A stretch of 64,000 bases of DNA, taken from contig QAYY01000001.1 in NCBI GenBank assembly GCA_003054665.1, positions 795,501 to 859,500 on the forward strand, read 5' to 3'. Position 1 is the first letter of the stretch; every line of letters starts with the position of its first letter. Source of the DNA: Opitutaceae bacterium EW11. GTDB lineage: Bacteria; Verrucomicrobiota; Verrucomicrobiia; Opitutales; Opitutaceae. Position numbers and translations under genes: made by a program. Shown one piece after another: positions 50,960 through 60,859 of the stretch. The notes below the pieces were generated by a model. The model had not been told where the DNA came from. It saw only the letters and a list, made by a program, of their open reading frames with translations, and searched no databases.

Positions 50960-52996
50960 ATGCACGGTCACACGCACACACATTCGCACGAGTCCGAAAT
51001 GGGCGGCGAAACGCCCGCCCCCGACGCGCCGGTTTACATGGGACTTCCGGACGCCCGCTACCTGCTTCGCCGATTCTGGGTGGCGCTGACGCTCAGTCTG
51101 CCGGTCGCGTTTCTCGCCATGGCGGAGATGTTTCCCTCTGCCCATGCCTGGCTGCCGGCACCCGATGTCTCGGGATGGATCCAGGGCGTGCTGACGACCC
51201 CGGTGTTTTTCTGGGCCGGAGCGCCTTTCATCCGACGGTGGTGGATCTCGCTCCGCGAGCGCGACACGAACATGTTCACGCTCATCGTCACGGGCACAGG
51301 CGCCGCTTATTTCTACAGCGTGGCGGCGCTTCTCTTCGGCGACCGTTTTCCCGCGGCGTTGCAGGGGACGCATGGAGTGCCCCTCTATTTCGAAGCCGCC
51401 GCGGTGATCACAACCATCGTGCTCATCGGCCAAGTGCTGGAACAGCGGGCTCACGCCCGAACCGGCGCCGCAATCGAAGCGCTCATGCACCTCGCCCCCG
51501 CCGTCGCCCACCGGATCCGCGACGGTCGCGAGGAGGACGTGCCTGTGGCGGACGTGGCCGTGGGCGACGCCCTGCGGGTTCGCCCGGGCGAAAAGATCCC
51601 GGTGGACGGCAGGGTCGTCGAAGGCAGCAGCGCAGTCGATGAAGCCATGCTGACCGGCGAGCCCATGCCGGTCACGAAAACGGCGGGAGACGCCGTCAGC
51701 GGCGGCACGCTCAACACGACCGGCAGCTTCGTTTTCCGCGCGGAGCGCGTGGGCCGGGACACGCTCCTCGCGCACATCATCCAACTCGTCGAGGAGGCGC
51801 AGGAAAGCGAGGCGCCCATCCAGCGCCTCGCGGATCGCGTATCGAACTTCTTCGTACCGGCGGTCGCGGGCGCGGCGCTGGTGACGTTTGTGCTCTGGTT
51901 GACGATTGGTCCAGAACCCCGGTTTATCCACGCGCTCGTCAACGCCGTTGCGGTGTTGATCATCGCCTGCCCCTGCGCGCTCGGCCTCGCCACTCCGGTT
52001 TCGCTCGTCACCGGCATCGGGCGCGGCGCCCAGGCTGGCGTGCTCGTCCGGAACGCGGAGGCGCTGGAACGGCTTTCGTACGTCGACACACTGCTGATCG
52101 ACAAGACAGGCACGCTGACGGAAGGCAAACCGCAGGTCGTCGAGATTGTCCCGGAGCCAAGCTTCGACGTGAACCGCGTGCTCGAGCTTGCCGCGGCCGC
52201 CGAGTCGCCGAGCGAACACCCGCTGGCGCGGGCGATCGTCGGCAAAGCGCGGGCCGAAGGCATCGAATGGGAATCTCCGGCCGACTTCGCCGCGGAACCG
52301 GGTTTCGGCGTCACCGCTCGCGCGGGCGGGAGCAAGGTCGCCGTAGGCCGCGCCGCAGGCAGCGAACCGGGTGACCGCGAGCCGCGCACGCGCGTCGCGG
52401 TCAGCGTCGAAGGGCGGCTCGCCGGCACGATTCTCCTCGCCGACCCGATCAAGGAGTCCAGCGCCCCGGCAGTCGCCGAACTGCACCGGCTTGGGCTGAA
52501 GGTCGTGATGGTGACCGGCGACGAGGAAAGGGTGGCGCGCGCCGTGGCCGACAAACTCGGCCTCGACGAAGTCCACGCCCGGACAACTCCCGCGCGGAAA
52601 CAGGAAATCGTACGCCAGCTGCGCGCCGCCGGGCGCCGGGTCGCTTTTGCCGGCGACGGAATCAACGACGCCCCTGCGCTCGCCGCAGCCGAAGTGGCGA
52701 TCGCGATGGGCACCGGGGCCGACGTGGCGATGGCGTCCGCGGGTCTCGTGCTCGTGAAGGGCGACCTGCGCGGGCTGGTGCGCGCCGTACACCTGAGCCG
52801 CGGCGTCCTGGGCAACATCCGGCAGAACCTGTTCCTTGCCTTCGTCTACAACGGCCTCGGCATCCCGATCGCCGCCGGTGTGCTGTACCCCGTCGCCGGC
52901 TGGCTGCTCAACCCGATGCTCGCCGGCGTGGCGATGAGCCTCAGCTCGATCAGCGTCGTTTCGAACGCCCTTCGGCTGCGCCGGCTGAAGCTGTAG
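50960..52996 (+). CDS. Cu(I)-exporting P1B-type ATPase, without HMA domain
   Basis: The product has 678 residues from the ATG at 50960, the first Met after the sigma factor stop. The N-terminus is His-rich ([12 protein letters not shown]) and replaces the usual HMA metal-binding domain. Core motifs: [16 protein letters not shown] (CPC in TM6), DKTGTLTEG (phosphorylated Asp), [10 protein letters not shown] (nucleotide domain HP), [11 protein letters not shown], and the last helices [11 protein letters not shown] and [18 protein letters not shown], which match the P1B-1 Cu(I) type. So it should pump Cu(I) from the cytosol to the periplasm. Cotranscription with the CorE-like sigma gene suggests copper-induced expression. 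Confidence 0.9.
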   Translation: MHGHTHTHSHESEMGGETPAPDAPVYMGLPDARYLLRRFWVALTLSLPVAFLAMAEMFPSAHAWLPAPDVSGWIQGVLTTPVFFWAGAPFIRRWWISLRERDTNMFTLIVTGTGAAYFYSVAALLFGDRFPAALQGTHGVPLYFEAAAVITTIVLIGQVLEQRAHARTGAAIEALMHLAPAVAHRIRDGREEDVPVADVAVGDALRVRPGEKIPVDGRVVEGSSAVDEAMLTGEPMPVTKTAGDAVSGGTLNTTGSFVFRAERVGRDTLLAHIIQLVEEAQESEAPIQRLADRVSNFFVPAVAGAALVTFVLWLTIGPEPRFIHALVNAVAVLIIACPCALGLATPVSLVTGIGRGAQAGVLVRNAEALERLSYVDTLLIDKTGTLTEGKPQVVEIVPEPSFDVNRVLELAAAAESPSEHPLARAIVGKARAEGIEWESPADFAAEPGFGVTARAGGSKVAVGRAAGSEPGDREPRTRVAVSVEGRLAGTILLADPIKESSAPAVAELHRLGLKVVMVTGDEERVARAVADKLGLDEVHARTTPARKQEIVRQLRAAGRRVAFAGDGINDAPALAAAEVAIAMGTGADVAMASAGLVLVKGDLRGLVRAVHLSRGVLGNIRQNLFLAFVYNGLGIPIAAGVLYPVAGWLLNPMLAGVAMSLSSISVVSNALRLRRLKL

Positions 52997-53029
52997 GTCC
53001 GCCTCCGACCGCCCGCGCCGGCGCTGCCT

Positions 53030-53473
53030 TCACGTCAGCGTCGGCCCGTGGTTTGTCTCCAGCCAATAGATACGGATCGCCTCGATGATCCGGCCGAGCT
53101 CGGCCACGTCGGTCGGCTTGACGAGGTAGGAATTGGCTCCGAGTGCGTAGGCGCTGTCGATGTCCCGGGCCTGGGACGAAGAGCTGAAGATCACCACCGG
53201 AAGCCGCTTCAGCGCGGCCTGCTCGCGGATCCAGCCGAGCACCTGAAGCCCGGTGAAATACGGCAGCTGCAGGTCGAGCAGCACCAGCCGGGGCAACGGA
53301 TGTTTCGTGCGGTCCGCGAACTTGCCCGACCCGCCGAGATAGGCCATCGCCGCCCGTCCGTCGCTCGCGACCTCGACCGGAGCGTTGATGCCCTTGGTTT
53401 TCAGCGCACGCCGCAGGAAAAAGACGTCGTCCGAATTGTCTTCGACCAGGAGGATCGGGTGCTCGTGTGCCAT
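53030..53473 (-). CDS. single-domain response regulator, Rcp1-like
   Basis: The product has 147 residues with only a receiver domain. The acidic cluster EDNSDD (11-16), acceptor D67 in LVLLDLQLPYFTG, the conserved Ser in VIFSSSSQ and the Lys in YLVKPTD are present. The long loop GSGKFADRTKHPLPRL before the acceptor is typical of the Rcp1 family that partners phytochrome-like kinases. It has no output domain, so it acts as a phosphate shuttle or by protein contact. The kinase at 53603-55690 lies directly upstream on the same strand. Confidence 0.92.
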   Translation of the reverse strand: MAHEHPILLVEDNSDDVFFLRRALKTKGINAPVEVASDGRAAMAYLGGSGKFADRTKHPLPRLVLLDLQLPYFTGLQVLGWIREQAALKRLPVVIFSSSSQARDIDSAYALGANSYLVKPTDVAELGRIIEAIRIYWLETNHGPTLT

Positions 53474-53602
53474 GCAGAAACCGCTGCGCGCTAGAGGCTG
53501 TCCGAAAAGCCGAACGGGTGCGCAAAACCTGGGTTTCCGATTCCCGCCTTGCTCCCGGCAATATCTCGCTCCGTGCGCATCATCTCCGTTTTCGGAATGC
53601 TT

Positions 53603-55690
53603 CTACAGCCGCTTGAGCTCGAGCCAGAATTTGCTGCCGACCCCCTCTTCCGATTCCACGCCAACCTCGCCGTTCATGCGCTCCACGGCTTTCTTCACGA
53701 TGGAGAGACCGATGCCCGTGCCCTCGTACGCCGAGTCGGGATTGAGACGCTGGAACATCCCGAAGATCCGGCCGAGGTTGTGCGGGGAGATGCCGATGCC
53801 GTTGTCCTGAACCCAAAGTCGAAGCCGTTCGTCCCGCGGTTCCGACCAGATCGTGACGACGGGGCGTTCGCCCGGCCGGACGAACTTGGCCGCGTTGATC
53901 ATCAAATTGGATACGCTCTGGACGACGAGCGCCTCGTGTCCGAGCACCTTGCCGAGGGGCGAACAGACGCGAACCTCCGCGCGATCGGCCTGCAAGCTCG
54001 GGTACTGAAGCAGGATTTCGTGCAGGACCCGGTCGAGGTCCACCGGATCGAAACGCACGTCGGTCCGCGCCAGGCGGCTGTACGTCAGCACGTCGTTGAT
54101 CAATCGATCCAATCGCTGTGCACCCCGGGAAATCCGCGCGAGGTATTCACGCTCGTTCGCCGAAAGACGCTCAGCCGCATCCTCCATCAACGCGACCGAG
54201 TAGCCGTACATCGCCCGCAGGGGCGCCCGCAGATCGTGGGAAACGCTATAGGAAAACGCTTCGAGCTCGCCCACGGTTTCGCGAAGCTTGGCGGTGCGCT
54301 CCTTCACTGCACGTTCCAGGCGTTCCTCCGCGCGCTTTTGCGCATCGATGTCGGTGGACGTGCCAAACCATTTTACGATCGCGCCGGCGTCGTCGCGAAC
54401 GGGGATCGCACGAGCGATGTGCCAGACATACTCCTGGTCGGCCGCACGCAGCAGCCGGTATTCGGCTTCGAAAAGGACGCCTTCCGTCACCGACTTCTGC
54501 CAAGCCGACGTTGCGCGCTCACGGTCGTCCGGGTGAAGTGCGGCGCTCCAGCCGCTGCCTCGCGTGGCCGCCAAGTCGCAACCTGTAAACTCCGCCCAGC
54601 GGCTGTTCACATAGACGAGTTCGCCCGCCGGGGCGGTGATCCAGACCATCAACGGCAGCGATTCCGCCAGGAGGCGAAACTCCGCCTCGCGCTGCCTCAC
54701 TGCCTCTTCGGCCGCCTTGTGTTCGGCGAGTTCCTTCTGCACGGCACGGTAGAGATTCGCATTGTCGCGGTTCACCGCTTCCAGCGTCCGTGCGTGCTCG
54801 CGCAGGTCTTCCTCGGCCCGCTTCCGGTCGGAAATGTCTCGATTCGTTTCCAGGACGACAGGCTGCGCGTCGAAACTCCGGGAAAGCACCAGCCGGCTCT
54901 CCACGGTGACGCGGCGGCCGTCGCGCGCGAGCTGCACCATTTCTTCCATGCACTGACCGTCGCGGCTTAGCCGATACCGCAGCTGATCGAAATCCCGGGG
55001 GGCTTCCATTTTCAGCAGCTCAAACGTCTTTCGTCCGAGCGCCTCCGTCGCCGAATAGCCGTAAAGCCGCTCCGCGCCGCGATTCCAGAACACAATCGTC
55101 CCATTCCATTGCCAGGCGAAGATCGCGTCGTGCGTTTGCGAAAGGAGGTCCGCCTGACGCGTGAGCAACTCCTCCGCCCGTTTTCGTTCCGTGATGTCCT
55201 GGATGACAGCGATGACTCCGGCGACGGCACCGGTGGAGTCCGACTGGGGCTCGACGCTCATCGAGCAGGCCAGCCGGCTGCCGTCCGGCCGCTCGATGAT
55301 GAGTTCCTGATCCCGAAAGCGTTTTCCCGTCAGAATCGACTGCATCGGGGGCGTATCCATCCGCCCCATCACGGAACCGTCCAGCCGCCAAACGCGCATC
55401 GCTCCGCAGAACGAACCGTCATCTTTGCCGATGGATGGCTCCCGACCCCAGAGCTCCACCGCACGGCGATTGAAAAACGTGATGTGACCCGCGGCGTCGC
55501 AGGCGAAAATGCCGACAGGAATCAGGCTCGCCAAGTGTTCGGCGGGCGTATGGCTGCCCAGGGCCGAGCCGACGCAGAAAATGCCGCCGCGCGCATCCTC
55601 AACAGGAGCCGAAGAGATCGGAGCATAGGGAGGCGTATTCACGAGAGTCCGGCGCGGGAGATCGCGACGCTGCTTGTCCTTTCTAACCAT
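53603..55690 (-). CDS. multi-PAS histidine kinase, partner of the Rcp1-like regulator
   Basis: The product has 695 residues from the ATG at 55690 (MVRKDKQRRDL); the longer frame from 55783 is less likely. There is no membrane helix, so it is cytosolic. Three PAS units (about 55-175, 180-300, 345-460) are followed by a short coiled coil, HisKA with SHDLRAPLRAM (H-box) near 480, and HATPase with NLMINAAKFVRPGERPVV, DNGIGISPHNLGRIFGMFQRL and GTGIGLSIVKK. This PAS-SHDLRAPL style pairs with single-domain regulators of the Rcp1 class, which is exactly what follows 130 bases downstream. The signal is unknown; PAS could sense redox or small ligands. Confidence 0.9.
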   Translation of the reverse strand: MVRKDKQRRDLPRRTLVNTPPYAPISSAPVEDARGGIFCVGSALGSHTPAEHLASLIPVGIFACDAAGHITFFNRRAVELWGREPSIGKDDGSFCGAMRVWRLDGSVMGRMDTPPMQSILTGKRFRDQELIIERPDGSRLACSMSVEPQSDSTGAVAGVIAVIQDITERKRAEELLTRQADLLSQTHDAIFAWQWNGTIVFWNRGAERLYGYSATEALGRKTFELLKMEAPRDFDQLRYRLSRDGQCMEEMVQLARDGRRVTVESRLVLSRSFDAQPVVLETNRDISDRKRAEEDLREHARTLEAVNRDNANLYRAVQKELAEHKAAEEAVRQREAEFRLLAESLPLMVWITAPAGELVYVNSRWAEFTGCDLAATRGSGWSAALHPDDRERATSAWQKSVTEGVLFEAEYRLLRAADQEYVWHIARAIPVRDDAGAIVKWFGTSTDIDAQKRAEERLERAVKERTAKLRETVGELEAFSYSVSHDLRAPLRAMYGYSVALMEDAAERLSANEREYLARISRGAQRLDRLINDVLTYSRLARTDVRFDPVDLDRVLHEILLQYPSLQADRAEVRVCSPLGKVLGHEALVVQSVSNLMINAAKFVRPGERPVVTIWSEPRDERLRLWVQDNGIGISPHNLGRIFGMFQRLNPDSAYEGTGIGLSIVKKAVERMNGEVGVESEEGVGSKFWLELKRL

Positions 55691-55894
55691 AACACCTGCA
55701 AGCGCAAACACGGTGCAGGGAATAGTCGACAGTCCGGTCGAGTAGGTACGGGAAAGACCCGGGGACGACCGCCCCAGCAACACCCCTACCTTTCCCTCGC
55801 AGACTGCGCTGCCGGGCCTGCAGGCGGAGGTTGCAGCCCCACTCCGAAAACCGCTCTAGAAACCCACGCTCAATTCTGCCTGTCTGTGGCAGGC

Positions 55895-56341
55895 ATGAAA
55901 ACCGTCGCCCTACTCTCGCTCGCTCTCGCCTTCCTCGGACTGGTCGGCTGCAGCACCGTGCACAGCCGGATCGAAGAGAAGGCGGCCGTATTCAACTCCC
56001 TCGATCCGCAGACGCAGGCGCGCATTCGCCAGGGGTTGGTCGATATCGGCTATACCGAGGACATGGTGTACATCGCGATGGGCCGGCCGGACGAAACCAA
56101 GGAGCACATGACCGCGAAGGGGCGTGAGACCACCTGGATCTACAACTCCTACTGGCAGGAGTATGAAGGCAGCCGGCTGGTCGGCTTCCACCGGGTCATC
56201 TACTTCGACAAGGTCGCCCGCGCCTACCGGGTCTTCTACGAGCCCGTTCGCGCCGAGATGTACAGCGACCGCGTCGAAGAACGCACCCGCGTGATGTTCA
56301 AGGACGGCAAAGTCACCGCCATCGAACAGGCGAAAAACTAG
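55895..56341 (+). CDS. BamE/SmpA-like small lipoprotein, hypothetical
   Basis: The product has 148 residues from the ATG at 55895 (MKTVALLSLALAFLGLVGCS). The lipobox LVGC gives a lipid-anchored Cys at 19. The mature part LDPQTQARIRQGLVDIGYTEDMVYIAMGRPDETKE, then TTWIYNSYWQEY and a basic beta segment, resembles the fold of the SmpA/OmlA/BamE domain (helix-helix-three strands), with the typical GYTxDxVxxxMGxPD-type opening. It may help outer-membrane protein assembly, but the match is weak. A six-bp stem-loop (GCCCGA...TCGGGC) lies at the stop, without a T run. Confidence 0.7.
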   Translation: MKTVALLSLALAFLGLVGCSTVHSRIEEKAAVFNSLDPQTQARIRQGLVDIGYTEDMVYIAMGRPDETKEHMTAKGRETTWIYNSYWQEYEGSRLVGFHRVIYFDKVARAYRVFYEPVRAEMYSDRVEERTRVMFKDGKVTAIEQAKN

Positions 56342-56532
56342 CCCGACGATTCGGGCCCTCCTCTGCCGGCTGTAGTCGGGGTTCAACTACCCGTTCGGTG
56401 CCTCGTCGGCGACGTTGCGCCCGGTCAGGACCGAGTCTCGAGAACGCCCGCGCTTTTCTCCGGGGGTACCGATCCCAGCGTTGCGACGGAATCAGGAAAC
56501 CGAGCTGTCACGTGCCCGCCCGGCAGCCGGCC

Positions 56533-56563
56533 AAAAAAAGGCGGAGCCCCGAAAAGTTCCGCC
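56533..56563 (-). terminator. intrinsic terminator after araD
   Basis: Read on the minus strand, a stem GGCGGA with TCCGCC (56558-56563 and 56540-56545) is followed by seven T (56533-56539). It lies 15 bases past the araD stop. Confidence 0.75.
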
Positions 56564-56577
56564 CGAGCAAGGAGATC

Positions 56578-57276
56578 TCAGTGTTTGCCGGGCTGCCCGT
56601 AGTAGGCGCCCGGGCCGTGCTTGCGCTTGAAATGCTTGCTGAGCAGTTCGGGCTCGATCTGCGCGAGATCGGGCCGCAGCTGCAGCGACATCATCGCCAT
56701 GTGCGCGATGCATTCGACCGCCACAGCGACTTCGACAGCTTTCGCGACGGTCGGGCCCCAGGTAAACGGCGCGTGCCGGTTCACGAGCACGGCAGGGAAA
56801 TCGAGCGGATCCACGCCCTTGAAGCATTCGACAATGACGTTACCCGTCTCCCATTCGTACGCGCTGGCAATCTCCTGAGCCGTCATCTTGCGCGTGACCG
56901 GAATGTCCCCCGCAAAGTAGTCGGCGTGCGTCGTGCCGAAGATCGGAATCGCGCGGCCGGCTTGGGCGAACGCCGTCGCGTGCGAGGAATGCGTATGCAC
57001 CACGCCGCGGATCTGCTCGAACGCGAGGAACAGGCGGCGGTGCGTGGGCGTGTCCGACGACGGGTTGAGCCGGCCTTCGACTTTCTTGCCCTCGAGGTCG
57101 ACGAGAACCATGTCCTCAGGCTTGAGCGCGGCGTACTCCACCCCGCTCGGCTTGATGGCAAAGATCCCCTTGGCGCGGTCGAGCGCGCTGGCGTTGCCAA
57201 ACGTGAGATTGATCAGTCCCTGCCGCGGCAGGGCGACGTTCGCTTCGTACGCTTCGCGTTTCAGTTCTTCGAGCAT
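56578..57276 (-). CDS. araD: L-ribulose-5-phosphate 4-epimerase
   Basis: The product has 232 residues, the length of E. coli AraD (231). The aldolase class II fold is clear: LINLTFGNASALDR, KPSGVEYAALKPEDMVLVDLEGK, LNPSSDTPTHRRLF, VVHTHSSHATAFAQAGRAIPIFGTTHADYFAGDIPVT (zinc His pair plus substrate Asp) and VLVNRHAPFTWGPT with the third zinc His. It epimerises ribulose 5-phosphate to xylulose 5-phosphate, the last step of arabinose use. It lies downstream of araA on the same strand, separated by 174 bases, so a second promoter is possible. A strong terminator follows (56533-56563). Confidence 0.94.
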   Translation of the reverse strand: MLEELKREAYEANVALPRQGLINLTFGNASALDRAKGIFAIKPSGVEYAALKPEDMVLVDLEGKKVEGRLNPSSDTPTHRRLFLAFEQIRGVVHTHSSHATAFAQAGRAIPIFGTTHADYFAGDIPVTRKMTAQEIASAYEWETGNVIVECFKGVDPLDFPAVLVNRHAPFTWGPTVAKAVEVAVAVECIAHMAMMSLQLRPDLAQIEPELLSKHFKRKHGPGAYYGQPGKH

Positions 57277-57450
57277 GGGAAATCGGCGTTGAGGTTCGCC
57301 GGGCGCGACACTTCAGGTCTTCGAGGTGAAACGGGCCAGGCGTCGGTACGGGCTTCGGTATGCCGGGGAAGCCCGGAAGGCGCACTCTCCAACCTTGCGG
57401 AGAAGAGCGGCACCCTCCGGGAGCCCTGTTCAGCTATCGCGAGACCGGGA

Positions 57451-58959
57451 TCAAACCCGGATGCCCTGCGCGAGATGGTAATAGACCTCGTTGTTACGGA
57501 GGGTCTGCTTGAAGTCGCTGAGCTTCGTCTCGTCGTTGATGGTGACGAGTTCGATGCCCGCGATCGTGGCAAAATCTTCCAACATTTCCGTCGTGACGGC
57601 GTAGCTGTAGCCCGTGTGATGCGCGCCACCGGCGAGAATCCAGGCCGCGCAGGCGGTCTTGAAGTCCGGCTTGCACTCCCACACCGAGCGGGCGACCGGC
57701 AGCTTGGGCAATGCCGGCGGTTTCACGGCTTTCACTTCGTTCACCACCAGGCGGAAACGGTTGCCGAGATCGATCAGGGAGGCGTTCAGGGCGTCTCCGG
57801 TGGTGGCGTTGAACACCAGGCGAACCGGATCCTCCTTGCCGCCGATTCCGAGCGGATGGATTTCGAGCGTGGGTTTGGCGTCGGCGATCGAGGGGCAGAT
57901 CTCGAGCATGTGGGCGCCGAGCACCTGGTGGCCTTTCGGCGACAGGTGATAGGTGTAGTCCTCCATGAACGAGGTGCCGCCGGGCAGGCCGGCCGCCATG
58001 ACCTTCATGGCTCGCAGCAGCGCGGCCGTCTTCCAGTCGCCTTCGCCGGCAAAGCCGTAGCCGTCGGCCATCAGTCGCTGAGGAGCGAGTCCGGGCAGCT
58101 GCTTCAGGCCGTGCAGGTCTTCAAACGTCGTGGTGAAACCCTTGAAATCGCCCTCTTCGAGGAAAGCGCGAATGCCGAGTTCGAGGCGGGCGCCGTAGCG
58201 GAGCGAGTCGTGGCGGGCACCGCCTTTGCGCAGCTCCCGGGCGACGCGGTACGTCGCGTCGTATTCGGCGACCAACTTCGTGACGTCGCCGTCCGAAACC
58301 GCGTTCACCTTCGCGACGAGATCGCCCACGCCGTAGCCGTTGGTGGCGAAGCCGAACTTCATCTCGGTCGCGACCTTGTCGCCCTCCGTGACGGCGACCT
58401 GGCGCATGTTGTCGCCGAAGCGGCAGAACTTCGCGCCCTGCCAGTCATGCCAGGCGCGCGCTGCGCGCATCCAGGCTCCCAGGCGATCCTGCACCTCGGG
58501 ATCGGACCAATGGCCGACCACGACCTTGCGGCCGAGCCGCATGCGCGTGTGGATGAACCCAGCCTCGCGGTCGCCGTGGGCGGCCTGATTGAGGTTCATG
58601 AAGTCCATGTCGATCGTGCTCCACGGCAGGTCGCGGTTGAACTGCGTGTGCAGGTGGACAAACGGCTTCTTCAGCGAGCCCAGCCCGCGGATCCACATCT
58701 TCGACGGCGAAAACGTGTGCATCCAGAGGATCAGGCCGGCGCAGTTCGCGTCGCTGTTCGCCTCGATGCAGAGCTTGGCGATTTCGTCGGGAGTCGTGAG
58801 CAGCGCCTTGAAGACGGTTTTCAGAGGCAGCTTTTTCGAAGCGGCAAGCGCGTCGGCAACCTGCTGCGCGTTGGAGGCGACCTGCTTCAGCGGTCCCGGG
58901 CCGTACAGGTGCTGCGAACCGCAGACAAACCAGATTTCGGGTGAGGCGAGTTGGATCAT
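57451..58959 (-). CDS. araA: L-arabinose isomerase
   Basis: The product has 502 residues, like E. coli AraA (500). Landmarks are [96 protein letters not shown] and [12 protein letters not shown] (metal Glu residues), [12 protein letters not shown] and [10 protein letters not shown] (metal His). It isomerises L-arabinose to L-ribulose, using Mn2+. A perfect 12-bp palindrome AAGTTCGAACTT lies ten bases upstream of its start (58969-58980). It is the second gene after araB, 104 bases between them. Confidence 0.95.
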   Translation of the reverse strand: MIQLASPEIWFVCGSQHLYGPGPLKQVASNAQQVADALAASKKLPLKTVFKALLTTPDEIAKLCIEANSDANCAGLILWMHTFSPSKMWIRGLGSLKKPFVHLHTQFNRDLPWSTIDMDFMNLNQAAHGDREAGFIHTRMRLGRKVVVGHWSDPEVQDRLGAWMRAARAWHDWQGAKFCRFGDNMRQVAVTEGDKVATEMKFGFATNGYGVGDLVAKVNAVSDGDVTKLVAEYDATYRVARELRKGGARHDSLRYGARLELGIRAFLEEGDFKGFTTTFEDLHGLKQLPGLAPQRLMADGYGFAGEGDWKTAALLRAMKVMAAGLPGGTSFMEDYTYHLSPKGHQVLGAHMLEICPSIADAKPTLEIHPLGIGGKEDPVRLVFNATTGDALNASLIDLGNRFRLVVNEVKAVKPPALPKLPVARSVWECKPDFKTACAAWILAGGAHHTGYSYAVTTEMLEDFATIAGIELVTINDETKLSDFKQTLRNNEVYYHLAQGIRV

Positions 58960-58968
58960 GGGGATGTG

Positions 58969-58980
58969 TAAGTTCGAACT
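58969..58980. promoter_or_regulatory. perfect palindrome before araA, possible LacI-type operator
   Basis: AAGTTCGAACTT is a perfect 12-bp palindrome with CG at its centre, the form typical for LacI-family operators. It lies ten bases before the araA start, which would block translation start or an internal promoter. Link to the ara regulator is inference; it does not match the site near the regulator's own start. Confidence 0.4.
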
Positions 58981-59063
58981 TGGGAAATGCTCTCCGAAGC
59001 GCGGCCGCCCGGAGGGAAGCGCGCTGGCCTGCTAGCCAGCGGCGCTTCCTGGGCGGCTCCGGT

Positions 59064-60722
59064 TCAGCTCTGTTCCGATTTGATCGACAGGAGGTCCTTC
59101 ATGACCCGCGAGAGGTCGGAGGCCTTGTCGAGTCCGCCGAAACTGTCGTGGACTTTCCGATACAACCGGTACAGCTGGTCGTAGACTTTCTGGTTCGCGG
59201 GAATCGGGCGGTACTGTTTCGGCTGCACCGAGGTCATCGCCTCCTGGGCGGCGGCGAAGTTCGGATGGGCCTTGGCCAGCACCGCGGCGGCGACGGCGGA
59301 GCCGAGCGCGCAGGCCTGGCTGGAGCCGGCGACCTGCATCGTGCAGCCCGTGACGTCGGCATAGATCTGCATGAGCAGCGGATTTTTTTCCGCGATGCCG
59401 CCGGCGCAGACCACGCGGTCGATCGGGACTCCGTATTCGCGGATCCGCTCGATGATCGCCCGGGCGCCGAAGGCGGTGCCTTCGATCAGGGCGCGGTAAA
59501 TCTCCGCCTGGGTGGTGTACAGCGTCTGCCCGAGGAGAAGCCCGGTGAGGAGCTGATCGACGAGGATCGTGCGGTTGCCGTTGTTCCAATCAAGGGCGAG
59601 CAGGCCCGATTGCCCGGGTTTCTGTTTCGCGGCTTCCTTGGTCAACTTGGCGTGCAGGGCGCCGTCGCCCCCGTTCACCACCTCGACCCACCACTTGAAG
59701 ATGTCTCCGACCGCGGATTGACCGGCCTCGATGCCGTAGAAACCGGGGAGGATCGCGCCCTTGACGATGCCGCAGATGCCCGGGATGTCGGGCACGACCT
59801 TGTCGGCCGAAACCACGCCGCAATCGCAGGTGGAGGTGCCGATCACCTTGACCAGCGTTCCTTCCCGCACGCCGCAGCCGATCGCACCGTAATGGACGTC
59901 GAATTCGCCGATCGCGATCGGAATGCCGGCCGGGAGGCCCAGCTTCTTCGCCCACTCGGCGCTGAGGGTGCCGGCGGGTTCGGTCGCGTCGTGGGCTTTC
60001 TCGTACAGACGGTCGCGGAGATCCGCGAGCCGGGGATCGAGCAGCGTGAGAAACTCCTTGTCGGGCAAGCCGCCCCACTCGTCCGAATACATCGCCTTGT
60101 GGCCGGCGGCGCAGACGCCGCGCTTCACCTGCCGCGGGTCGGTCACTCCGGCGAGGACCGAAGGCACCCAGTCGGCGAGTTCCACCCAGGAGTACGCGGC
60201 CTGGAAGACCTCGGGAGCGACGTTCAGGCAGTGCCAGATCTTCGACCACCACCACTCGGAGGAATAGGTGTTGCCGCACTTGCCGATGTACTGCGGCCGA
60301 TTCTTCGCCGCGAGTTCGGTGATCTTTGCGGCCTCGCGCCAGCCGGTGTGGTCTTTCCACAGCCAGCACTGCGCGGAAAGGTTCTTCTTCCACTTCTTGT
60401 CGAGCGCCAGCGGACGATTCTGCGCGTCGACCGGAATCGGGCTCGATCCAGTAGTGTCAACGCCAATACCGAGGATCCGCGACGCGTCGAACCCGCGCTT
60501 CTTCTTCGCGGCGGCGAGCGCGCCCTTCACGCTCTTCTCGATGCCGACGAGGTAGTCGCCAGGATGCTGGCGCGCGAGGTGGTGATCCTTCGGGTCGAGC
60601 AGGATGCCCTGCTTTCCGGAGGGATAGTCGATGACACAGCTGCCAAATTCTGCGCCGTCTGAGCAGCGGACGATGAGGCAGCGAACCGAATTGGTGCCGT
60701 AGTCGAGTCCGAGGGTAAACAC
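59064..60722 (-). CDS. araB: ribulokinase
   Basis: The product has 552 residues, the usual length of AraB. FGGY kinase landmarks: LGLDYGTNSVRCLIVR at the start, GIGVDTTGSSPIPVD, LWKDHTGWREAAKI with the phosphate-binding Asp region, IGTSTCDCGVVSADK (glycine-rich), and the C-terminal VVCAGGIAEKNPLLMQIYADVTGCTMQVAGSSQACALGSAVAAAV. It phosphorylates L-ribulose to ribulose 5-phosphate. It is the first gene of the araB-araA-araD unit. The LacI regulator at 60860 is divergent, with 137 bases between the start codons holding a likely operator (60796-60809). Confidence 0.95.
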   Translation of the reverse strand: MFTLGLDYGTNSVRCLIVRCSDGAEFGSCVIDYPSGKQGILLDPKDHHLARQHPGDYLVGIEKSVKGALAAAKKKRGFDASRILGIGVDTTGSSPIPVDAQNRPLALDKKWKKNLSAQCWLWKDHTGWREAAKITELAAKNRPQYIGKCGNTYSSEWWWSKIWHCLNVAPEVFQAAYSWVELADWVPSVLAGVTDPRQVKRGVCAAGHKAMYSDEWGGLPDKEFLTLLDPRLADLRDRLYEKAHDATEPAGTLSAEWAKKLGLPAGIPIAIGEFDVHYGAIGCGVREGTLVKVIGTSTCDCGVVSADKVVPDIPGICGIVKGAILPGFYGIEAGQSAVGDIFKWWVEVVNGGDGALHAKLTKEAAKQKPGQSGLLALDWNNGNRTILVDQLLTGLLLGQTLYTTQAEIYRALIEGTAFGARAIIERIREYGVPIDRVVCAGGIAEKNPLLMQIYADVTGCTMQVAGSSQACALGSAVAAAVLAKAHPNFAAAQEAMTSVQPKQYRPIPANQKVYDQLYRLYRKVHDSFGGLDKASDLSRVMKDLLSIKSEQS

Positions 60723-60795
60723 AGCACGACGTTGGCGCGGCAGTCTGGACCGGTAAACGACGCGAAGACTTGACAGTCATGCTCCGAGGAGATGC

Positions 60796-60809
60796 CTCTA
60801 ACGTCAGAG
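60796..60809. promoter_or_regulatory. operator-like palindrome between araB and its LacI regulator
   Basis: CTCTAACGTCAGAG is a 14-bp palindrome with one mismatched pair and a central CG. It lies in the 137-base divergent region between araB and the LacI-type gene. Another pair, TGACAGTC (about 60773-60780) and GACTGTCA (about 60841-60848), forms a distant inverted repeat that could support looping. Confidence 0.45.
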
Positions 60810-60859
60810 CCTTACCCGCACTCGTCTCCCCGCCCCGCCCGACTGTCATTTCCCGATCC

